IMG/VR virus record: IMGVR_UViG_3300040801_000816
Span: 1-30,121 of that record
Source of the DNA: a virus
Strand: one strand, 5' to 3'
Length of the DNA stretch: 30,121 bases
Part shown: positions 24,241-30,121 of the stretch, piece after piece
Layout: each line of letters starts with the position of its first letter
Position numbering within the stretch: the first letter of the stretch is position 1
Program-made: the position numbers and the translations under genes
The notes under the pieces: generated by a model
Told to the model about the DNA's origin: nothing
The model's input: the letters and a program-made list of their open reading frames with translations, nothing else
Database searches by the model: none

Positions 24241-25083
24241 TCAGAAGACTACATTAGTATTTAAAACATCAGAGTAGTAATTTCCAAAATCTTTTTTAAT
24301 GTTGTTCTTTCTATTAAGTATCATTTTAACAAATTCTTGCTTAGTTGGCAATGATTTCTTTGGTTTTAATTCTTCATAATGATCTATAAAGTTTTTGTAA
24401 ATATTTAAAAACTTATCGTCTGGCATAGACTCTATTTTATCTAATAAAGGACTAATCACATTTGGATCAAGAGTGATCTCCCCATCCATATGTGCATCTG
24501 CAATATCCGAATAAACAGTCTTAACATTTTCATATGGTTGATAATCTGGATCTAATTCATCATCCCCAAAAAATTGAAACCCAAGATTCCTGTCAATAGC
24601 CAGTGTTTTATTTTCCTTGTCATCTTCATGATCGACGCTAATAAACTGATCAGAGTGAATGTCATAATTGCTTATTAACCAGTCAATGACTTGCTCTTTC
24701 TGATACTGTTCAACCATTTCTGAAGTCATCTCTTTTGACGTAGACGACGCAGTATCAATAAATGGTTTAAAAGACCCTAACTTTTCTTCACCATTGATTT
24801 CTAACGTGGTGGCTATAGTTGGCACATAATCACCATCAGGCATAAGAGTTCTTTGTAGACGACTTGCTAATTCTTCTACGTAAGGTGACCAGTCATCTGC
24901 TGGTTTGAACAAATATTTTTTATTATTTAATTTTGATACGAAGAAATGTTTTGGGAATGCACCACCAAGATCTTTTTTGGCACTCCCTTCGTATTCAAGA
25001 TCTGATGATAAAACATCATTTAATTCTGTGTCATCCCACCAATCTTCATTGAAAACATCAATTATTCTTCTTTTCAATTTCAT
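24241..25083 (-). CDS. Atypical kinase-like protein (HipA/PI3K-like fold)
   Basis: A 280-residue protein with the order of motifs seen in atypical kinases of the HipA/PI3-kinase type: KKYLFKP with a candidate ATP-binding Lys near residue 60, EELASRLQRTL with a pairing Glu, a catalytic-loop-like NYDIHSDQF, and a metal-binding-like AIDRNLGFQFFG. Related domains occur in phage minor head proteins. The substrate could be a protein or a small molecule. It starts 26 bases inside the end of queC, so it is translated with the modification operon. Kinase activity is inferred from motifs only. Confidence 0.6.
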   Translation of the reverse strand: MKLKRRIIDVFNEDWWDDTELNDVLSSDLEYEGSAKKDLGGAFPKHFFVSKLNNKKYLFKPADDWSPYVEELASRLQRTLMPDGDYVPTIATTLEINGEEKLGSFKPFIDTASSTSKEMTSEMVEQYQKEQVIDWLISNYDIHSDQFISVDHEDDKENKTLAIDRNLGFQFFGDDELDPDYQPYENVKTVYSDIADAHMDGEITLDPNVISPLLDKIESMPDDKFLNIYKNFIDHYEELKPKKSLPTKQEFVKMILNRKNNIKKDFGNYYSDVLNTNVVF

Positions 25084-25885
25084 AACTTACTTCCAACTTA
25101 CCACTAATTATCATATCGTAAAGCTTAAAATGCTCAGCAATTCGCTTTGATGTAAATCTAGTAGTGTCATTGGTTTCAGCAGCTTTAGGTATCTCTCTAC
25201 GCATCTCTTCTGCATAATCAGTAGACAATGGATTGGTTTCGTAACCTTCTTCCACTATACCATTTAACAAGAAGGCAGTATAACGTTTGTAGCAAGTTAA
25301 ACATTCTCCACACTTTTCTTTCTCTCCATGATAACATGAGCTAGTTTGGAACAATAAATCTAAAGGCATACCATTGTCTAATGCCCAAGTGATAGTTTCA
25401 GCTTTGGTCATTTTGGCAAATGGAGATTCAATAATGGTTTTATCTTGGAAAAAAGAATTTGTGAATGTTAGTAGTTCACTAGTATCATCAAAGAAGCGAA
25501 CACTCTTATCGTGTTCTTTTCCATTTTGTTCTCCATCCAATGCATTGATCCACACTCTGGGTGCAAACATAGAACCAATAGTCGCCAACATAACGTTGCG
25601 ACTTGGTATAATTTGGTTTGATAATCGTGATTGAATTAACGGAATCAGACCATTTATACGAAGTTCTCTAACATTGGGGACAAACCTTAACCAGTCTTCA
25701 TTATTGGTATATGCTTGAGAGACGATATTATGCATAGCATTAAGTTCTTTGTGTGCATATTCATGATCCATATCTACAAATAAACATAATGGCTTTATGC
25801 CAAGTTGATGTTTTGCGTAGCTATAAGCAATCAGACTATCAAGCCCACCGCTATACATAATTGTTACATCATATTTATTTTCCAT
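25058..25885 (-). CDS. queC: 7-cyano-7-deazaguanine (preQ0) synthase QueC
   Basis: QueC uses ATP and ammonia to turn 7-carboxy-7-deazaguanine into preQ0. The 275-residue protein has the PP-loop SGGLDS at 12-17, the family PSRN motif in IIPSRNVML at about 92-100, and the zinc site Cys184, Cys192, Cys195, Cys198 (CGECLTC). The start at 25885 (MENKYDVTIMYSGG) is chosen because GGGAG lies eight bases upstream; a longer frame to 25900 would place that site inside the gene. It is slightly longer than E. coli QueC (231). Together with folE and the DpdA-like gene it points to a deazaguanine base in the phage DNA. Confidence 0.93.
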   Translation of the reverse strand: MENKYDVTIMYSGGLDSLIAYSYAKHQLGIKPLCLFVDMDHEYAHKELNAMHNIVSQAYTNNEDWLRFVPNVRELRINGLIPLIQSRLSNQIIPSRNVMLATIGSMFAPRVWINALDGEQNGKEHDKSVRFFDDTSELLTFTNSFFQDKTIIESPFAKMTKAETITWALDNGMPLDLLFQTSSCYHGEKEKCGECLTCYKRYTAFLLNGIVEEGYETNPLSTDYAEEMRREIPKAAETNDTTRFTSKRIAEHFKLYDMIISGKLEVSYEIEKKNN

Positions 25886-26363
25886 ATTGATCACTCCCAT
25901 CTCTGTTTAGCCCACGATCCCCTTCGATCATTTTCTCGTCTTCTTCATATGGCATCACAATCCAATGTTGTGTTTTAATACCATATGTTATAAGTTTCTC
26001 TTTAAAAGTATCAGTTTCTTGATACTTTCCATCAATAAGAACTGGTGCGAATTTCCAATCAAATTGATATTGAATCCCAAATCCAGAATACTCATTATAA
26101 ATCAATTCAAAAGTTCTTCCTTCTGCGACGAGATCCTCTACAAAAACAACACGAGATAAATATTCATTCGTATTCATCAATATCTTGGAAGTTTTAGGAG
26201 AATACATTCCAATTGGAATGTTAAGATGTTTAGCAATAATATGTGAAGCTGAAAGACCTCCACGAGAAACTGCAATAATCTCATGAGGATCATATTCTTT
26301 CATATTATCTGCCATAGATAAACAGATATTTTTGAATGTTTTATAATCCAACATCGTTTTCAT
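25875..26363 (-). CDS. Phosphoribosyltransferase, purine type
   Basis: A 162-residue type I PRTase. The PRPP-binding signature is VVFVEDLVAEGRTFE, and EIIAVSRGGLSASHIIAKHL resembles the beta-strand and loop of xanthine/guanine-type enzymes. It would attach PRPP ribose phosphate to a free base. Because a DpdA-type exchange releases guanine from DNA, recapture of that guanine is an attractive role; salvage of a deazaguanine base is an alternative. It overlaps the HAD gene by four bases and queC by 11. The base used is not shown by the sequence. Confidence 0.8.
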   Translation of the reverse strand: MKTMLDYKTFKNICLSMADNMKEYDPHEIIAVSRGGLSASHIIAKHLNIPIGMYSPKTSKILMNTNEYLSRVVFVEDLVAEGRTFELIYNEYSGFGIQYQFDWKFAPVLIDGKYQETDTFKEKLITYGIKTQHWIVMPYEEDEKMIEGDRGLNRDGSDQYGK

Positions 26364-26809
26364 AATCTAAACTCTTCAAAATAAAGATTAAGTTGGGTTC
26401 CAAAATGATAGACTGGAATTGGACATAATTTTTTCAATTCTACAACTTGATTCCAATCGCTTTCTATAAAACACACCATTCTTAAATCTTCATCTTGGGA
26501 AGCATAATGACTTATCCAACGTGCTTTATGGTATATGACATGATCAATACCCCAATCTTTTCCAGATTTGGTAGCCATGTGTAAACGATGGGGTCCAATT
26601 TCATATTTGTTTAACCATTTCCAAGTTGGAGATTCGTCTTCTTCTGGACGACCTGTAATAATAACAAAATCTCCACTAGGATAAAATGTTGGATACATTT
26701 GATCTCTTAGCTGATGTAATTTATCAATTGCTTCTTTACTGACATCACCATCCCATTGAACGTCGGCACATATTACACCATCTAAATCATATCCTATAAC
26801 AGTTCTCAT
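26360..26809 (-). CDS. HAD-superfamily phosphatase
   Basis: A 149-residue HAD-like protein. Motif I is GYDLDGVI with the Asp-x-Asp pair near residues 7-9, motif II-type IITGRP follows, and FIESD near the C-terminal third may supply the last acidic motif. Likely a nucleotidase or small-molecule phosphatase. The start at 26809 was chosen because GGGAG lies five bases upstream and the upstream stop ends three bases before it; the in-frame ATG at 26821 overlaps that ribosome site. It lies between the radical-SAM and PRTase genes, so a nucleotide substrate fits. Confidence 0.78.
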   Translation of the reverse strand: MRTVIGYDLDGVICADVQWDGDVSKEAIDKLHQLRDQMYPTFYPSGDFVIITGRPEEDESPTWKWLNKYEIGPHRLHMATKSGKDWGIDHVIYHKARWISHYASQDEDLRMVCFIESDWNQVVELKKLCPIPVYHFGTQLNLYFEEFRL

Positions 26810-26811
26810 AT

Positions 26812-27459
26812 TTACTCCCATGTTTGGGGTGCAACATTACATGTCTTACAAAGTGGGATTCTTTCAGATTTATACTCATGCCCATTAAGAAGATCATCGA
26901 CTGTTAATTGTAACTGCTTTTCTGCTTCAATGCAACAAGTATTAATATATCCATCCCAGAGAACTACATACGTATTCTCATCAAGATAAACACATTTTTG
27001 TCCATATTCGACATTTGTTCCACCTTTACCCCAATCATGATTCTCTTCTGGAGTTCTTCCATAGACAGTAACTTTAGGTAATACATCACTCGCTAACCAA
27101 ATGATTTCTTCATCTACAGGTTTATGGAGAGAAATAACTAATTCATCTAATCCAGTTTCTTTGAGTTGGTGGATCCTTTTCTCATTTAACATAACTGCAT
27201 TAGTTGACATTCTAGTATATGGAAGCCTAGAAGAAGCAATCGTTAAGAATTCCATAATTTTTGGATGCATTAATGGCTCTCCAAAATTATGGAAAGCAAC
27301 AGGTTTCTTTTCTGGTGCTCTCTCGCAGAGTTCCATAACTTTCATGAAAGTTTCTGGAGACATAAACCCTTTTGGTCGCTCCATAGTTGGTTGAGGACAA
27401 TATGAACATTTCAGATTACAATGTCCCACTAACTCTACTTGAAATGGGTGCTGATTCAT
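26812..27459 (-). CDS. Radical SAM protein with short SPASM-like C-terminus
   Basis: A 215-residue radical-SAM enzyme with an intact cluster motif: GHCNLKCSYC near residues 12-21 (CxxxCxxC), and HNFGEPLMHP in place of GGEP. The C-terminal part has further cysteines in a SPASM-like order (GQKCVYL, then DGYINTCC, then PLCKTC), which may bind a second cluster. It is short for the class. Its ATG overlaps the DpdA-like stop by four bases. It may modify the deazaguanine base or a precursor; no substrate can be read from the sequence. It could also stand in for the degenerate QueE, but it does not resemble QueE outside the core. Confidence 0.85.
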   Translation of the reverse strand: MNQHPFQVELVGHCNLKCSYCPQPTMERPKGFMSPETFMKVMELCERAPEKKPVAFHNFGEPLMHPKIMEFLTIASSRLPYTRMSTNAVMLNEKRIHQLKETGLDELVISLHKPVDEEIIWLASDVLPKVTVYGRTPEENHDWGKGGTNVEYGQKCVYLDENTYVVLWDGYINTCCIEAEKQLQLTVDDLLNGHEYKSERIPLCKTCNVAPQTWE

Positions 27460-28697
27460 CCGAACATATCCTCAATAGATTCGCTTTCCTGTTCACTCTT
27501 ATGAGGATTCCCCAGCAGACCGATGTTCTTTTCGATAACATGATGTGCAGTTCCCTGTGGAGCATCAAACATCTTATCGATGACTTTGAACGTTTTAAGC
27601 TGTTCTGTCTTAAAACAAGTCTCCCAAAGCTCAGGACAACCAGTGTAAATAAGACTATGAAGCATGCTTACATATTCAACTAACATATACACATTATGAC
27701 TCTGAACGACATTATAAAAAAGCGATTCGCTACTACTCTTGAGAGCGTCTTCATTCAGAATATCCAAATGAGTATAACCATCACATACAGGACACTTACA
27801 TGGAAGAGGAGTATCATCAAATTGTCCAATTAGACGATTCGACAAGTGATAGCTCATAAATCCAGTTGAGCTTGGATAAAGAAGATATTTTCCCCAGCCA
27901 CCATTCTGAGTAGCATATGAACTATCAAAACTTACATTGATCTTATATCCACGTTGATTCATTTTATATTTCAAGTAAATCATAATTGGCATAAAGCGTG
28001 TTGATGATAAACCAAAGAAGTGAATTAGTTTGCAGCGTTCTTCATTACTGAATTCATCATTATCCATAAGAACTGAAAATGCAATCAAAACAACATACAT
28101 GTTCTTACGAAGAGATCCAAGTGCCCAACCATTATGGACATCAAGATCTTTAATGTTATTATACCAATAATCGCGTTGATCAAACGAGTGACCGTGAAGA
28201 ACATTCAACCAATCAAATTCAGATTTGAATCCACGCTTCTGTAGATATCCCACATTTTCTTTTGTTTTCTTAATAGCTTCATCCATGTCAGCATGAGTAA
28301 GATTATTTGTATCACTACGAATACTCCATGGTGGAACGTCAATGATTGGTGCTACAGTTGAGTTCCCTTCCATCCAAGTATAAAGTTTTTCAAGAGTTTC
28401 ATCATCACATTTCAGTTCTCCAGTACCAATCTGGAACCCACCAGAGTCACCGAATACAATGTCAGTATCCTTTTCTAGATCATTGATACCAATGCTCTTC
28501 ATGAAATCGACATCCTTGTAGTTGTGACCTGCAGAAGTCAAAATATATGGGTGATGAAAACACTGTTCTTCTGGAGTCATTCCATTTAAATAGAATCTTG
28601 GACTCTTCCCATTCACTTTCCAATTATTTTTCATAATGGATGTGTGTGTAGCAATCGAAATTGCTGGGAAGAAAATGGCTTTTTCGTCGTATTTCAT
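27456..28697 (-). CDS. dpdA: DpdA-like transglycosylase (TGT family) with clamp-binding-like tail
   Basis: A 413-residue tRNA-guanine transglycosylase-like protein of the kind that exchanges guanine for a 7-deazaguanine base in DNA. Signs: FGDSGGFQIGTG with Asp84 (TGT has DSGGFQ), VSFDSS with Asp258 where TGT carries its nucleophile Asp, and a complete zinc site CKCPVC (Cys300, 302, 305) plus SHNVYMLVEY (His334). The C-terminus ends SESIEDMFG, the same six residues as DNA polymerase, suggesting clamp binding. It lies in an operon with folE and queC. Family and zinc site are clear; that DNA is its target is inferred from context. Confidence 0.87.
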   Translation of the reverse strand: MKYDEKAIFFPAISIATHTSIMKNNWKVNGKSPRFYLNGMTPEEQCFHHPYILTSAGHNYKDVDFMKSIGINDLEKDTDIVFGDSGGFQIGTGELKCDDETLEKLYTWMEGNSTVAPIIDVPPWSIRSDTNNLTHADMDEAIKKTKENVGYLQKRGFKSEFDWLNVLHGHSFDQRDYWYNNIKDLDVHNGWALGSLRKNMYVVLIAFSVLMDNDEFSNEERCKLIHFFGLSSTRFMPIMIYLKYKMNQRGYKINVSFDSSYATQNGGWGKYLLYPSSTGFMSYHLSNRLIGQFDDTPLPCKCPVCDGYTHLDILNEDALKSSSESLFYNVVQSHNVYMLVEYVSMLHSLIYTGCPELWETCFKTEQLKTFKVIDKMFDAPQGTAHHVIEKNIGLLGNPHKSEQESESIEDMFG

Positions 28698-28703
28698 ATT
28701 AAA

Positions 28704-28895
28704 TTATTCACTCACTTTCTTCAAATCTGCATAGATATTAGCAGCTTCACGCATATCAACATTATTGTCGTCAATCATAACTTTTAGTCTATTGGCTATA
28801 GAATCAATTCTTTTTTTAGCAATTCTTTTTTGGATTTCTTCTGACCAATTATTATCTGGAGAATGATTCCAAGGTATACTAAATTCAAAGTCCAT
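28704..28895 (-). CDS. Hypothetical 63-residue protein
   Basis: No family is recognised. The ATG region overlaps the folE stop by one base, and the gene ends six bases before the DpdA-like start, so it is part of the operon. It is a basic, helical protein (KRIAKKRIDSIANRLKVMID) and could be a small accessory to its neighbours. Confidence 0.65.
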   Translation of the reverse strand: MDFEFSIPWNHSPDNNWSEEIQKRIAKKRIDSIANRLKVMIDDNNVDMREAANIYADLKKVSE

Positions 28896-29524
28896 CAGTT
28901 CGCCTTTATATTACATACGTCAAAGAATTCTTTACGAGTTTCTGGATTTTCTGCAAATGCCCCACGAACAGAACTAGTATACATCCATGAATTAGGTTCT
29001 TCAACACCACGAATGGTCATACAATGATGCTGAGAACGAATAACAACGATAACACCTTTTGGATTCAAAAGGTCTTGAATATAATTTGCAATTTGTTGAT
29101 TCAATTCTTCTTGAATTTGTGGTCGTCTCATGAAGAATTGTGTTATTCTAGCCAACTTTGATAGACCAACAACTTCTTTATCAGGAATATATCCAACCCA
29201 AGCATGACCAATGAAAGGACAATAATGATGAGAACACATAGATTTCACTGAAATTGGTCCAGAGATGATCATTTCATCATAATCTTTAGTGTTTGGGAAT
29301 TTTGTAATGTTTGGTGGTTCTGAATAACAACCAACTAATAGCTCATCCATGTACATTTTAGCCATACGTTTAGGAGTTTCTCTTTGATTTGGGTCATTTT
29401 CCCAATCGAACCCCAATTCACTAAGCATATTCTGGAATATTTTTTCCAATTTTTCTTTTTTCTCTTGTTTTTCTTCTTTTGATAGGATTAAATTACCATT
29501 AGATAATATTTTTTTATCGCACAT
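28895..29524 (-). CDS. folE: GTP cyclohydrolase I (FolE)
   Basis: A 209-residue FolE that turns GTP into dihydroneopterin triphosphate, the first step both of folate and of 7-deazaguanine synthesis. The active-site zinc ligands are Cys97 and His100 in SMCSHHYCPF and Cys168 in QHHCMTIRG; GHAWVGYIPDKEVVGLSKLARI (about 107-127, shown in part) and RTPKR-like RETPKRMAKMY are also typical. It is the first gene after a perfect promoter, with GGAG five bases before the ATG. Context with queC and dpdA favours DNA modification rather than folate. Confidence 0.95.
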   Translation of the reverse strand: MCDKKILSNGNLILSKEEKQEKKEKLEKIFQNMLSELGFDWENDPNQRETPKRMAKMYMDELLVGCYSEPPNITKFPNTKDYDEMIISGPISVKSMCSHHYCPFIGHAWVGYIPDKEVVGLSKLARITQFFMRRPQIQEELNQQIANYIQDLLNPKGVIVVIRSQHHCMTIRGVEEPNSWMYTSSVRGAFAENPETRKEFFDVCNIKAN

Positions 29525-29572
29525 AAGATCTCCATTATAATTACCAACGTATGGTACAAAGTGATTAATCAG

Positions 29573-29600
29573 ATTATATCAAAGGATTCTATTATGTCAA
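29573..29600 (-). promoter_or_regulatory. Strong sigma-70 promoter for the folE operon
   Basis: On the minus strand a perfect TTGACA -35 (29595-29600) and a perfect TATAAT -10 (29573-29578) are 16 bases apart, with TGA just before the -10 (extended -10). It is the strongest promoter seen here and lies about 50 bases before folE. It overlaps the ribosome site and first codons of the opposite-strand GIY-YIG gene. Confidence 0.85.
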
Positions 29601-30121
29601 TCCCTTTATTTTATGTATATGCATTGATCCAAGAAAACCAGGACATTATGATTATAACCTAGATTTTTGTTTTTTATACGAACCATTTTATATAGGTATG
29701 GGTAAAGGCTATCGTTGCTTCGCTCACTGCAATCCTGGGCAGATTAAAAGAGAATCCAATAAATTTAAAAAGAACAAAATAAACAAAATAAGAAGAGAGA
29801 CTCAGGATAAACCTAAAATAATAAAATTATACGAAAATTTAACAATAGAAGATGCTGAAAACATAGAAATACAATTAACAAAAGCTATAGGGAGAAAAGA
29901 TTTAGATTTAGGACCATTAACCAATTTAACATATGGAGGTAGAGGTCCAAATGGGGTCGTCCAATCAAAAGAAACAAGAGAAAAGAAATCAAAAGCTTTA
30001 ATTGGAAGATTAAGGCCGGACTTCAAATTAACAGATGAAGGTTTAAAAAGAAAACAAAAATCATTATCTTCATTTTGGAGAGGAAAACCAAAACCCCCAG
30101 AGCAAAGAGAAAAAATACGAA
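29594..30121 (+). pseudogene. GIY-YIG homing endonuclease, frameshifted and cut by the window edge
   Basis: The gene starts with an ATG at 29594 after AAAGGA, and reads MSIPLFYVYALI, the first half of a GIY-YIG domain. It then meets a stop at 29660-29662. A second frame continues DPRKPGHYDYN, then LYEPFYIGMGKGYR, the rest of the domain, with NLTYGGRGPNG and NUMOD3-like repeats such as GKPKPPEQREKIR. The junction is TTGATCC near 29623-29629; restoring a duplicated four bases (TTGATCGATCC) would join the frames exactly. So a four-base loss, or a sequence error, has broken it. It is A+T-rich and opposite to its neighbours, like the other homing gene. Confidence 0.75.

Noticed and set aside
26810-26821. 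ATG at 26821 as start of the HAD gene
   Set aside because: It overlaps the GGGAG ribosome site that serves the ATG at 26809.
1-30121. tRNA genes, CRISPR arrays or insertion sequences
   Set aside because: Gaps between genes are under about 90 bases and show no cloverleaf, spaced repeats, terminal inverted repeats or transposase.

Overview
The window is a piece of a T4-superfamily myovirus genome: tightly packed genes, almost all on the minus strand, A+T-rich, with many ATGA, TAATG or longer overlaps. Recognisable T4 replication proteins are gp52 (partial), gp61, RegA, gp62, gp44, gp45, gp39, gp32, gp59, gp33, gp41, UvsX and gp43. Three gene orders match T4: 45-44-(two unknown genes)-62-regA, 33-59-32, and uvsX-41. 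The host cannot be read from the sequence; T4-like phages infect Gram-negative bacteria. No tRNA or CRISPR array was seen, and no gene-free stretch exceeds about 90 bases.

Layout, left to right. 1-710: start of the topoisomerase medium subunit. 780-1850 (+): a Vsr-like, zinc-finger homing endonuclease with an exact T4-type late promoter, inserted against the flow. 1837-8123 (-): read 5' to 3' this is clamp 45, clamp-loader ATPase 44, two unknown proteins, 62, regA, primase 61, a QueE-like protein that has lost its three radical-SAM cysteines, and a 70-residue protein. 8191-13632 (-): dTDP-sugar genes (RmlB, then an RmlC-RmlD fusion), a protein with a C-terminal J domain, and the topoisomerase large subunit. 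13709-18507 (-): uvsX, 41, 33, 59, 32. 18557-22096 (-): DNA polymerase, dUTPase, an acidic unknown. 22162-29524 (-): an operon that looks devoted to DNA hypermodification: folE, a DpdA/TGT-like transglycosylase, a radical-SAM/SPASM protein, a HAD phosphatase, a purine-type phosphoribosyltransferase, queC, an atypical kinase-like protein, a family-2 glycosyltransferase, then a restriction-type PD-(D/E)XK nuclease and an HNH protein. 29594-30121 (+): a frameshifted GIY-YIG homing endonuclease running off the edge.

The main discovery candidate is this operon and its physical link to replication. The transglycosylase and the glycosyltransferase end in the same C-terminal peptide (IEDMFG) as the DNA polymerase, and nearly the same as the late-transcription protein gp33 (IEDLFG). 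In T4, gp43 and gp33 use C-terminal peptides to bind the sliding clamp gp45, so both modification enzymes may ride the clamp and modify DNA behind the fork. FolE and QueC supply 7-deazaguanine precursors, DpdA would swap them for guanine in DNA, and the phosphoribosyltransferase could recapture the released guanine. The restriction-type nuclease has no methyltransferase partner in the window and could spare modified phage DNA while cutting host DNA. QueD and a working QueE are not in the window.

Regulation visible in sequence: eight minus-strand extended -10 promoters (TGnTATAAT), one of them (for folE) with a perfect TTGACA -35; one further TATAAT promoter before gene 41; two intrinsic terminators, one with a promoter in its loop; and five tandem 8-base repeats directly upstream of gene 32 that look like a target for gp32 autoregulation.
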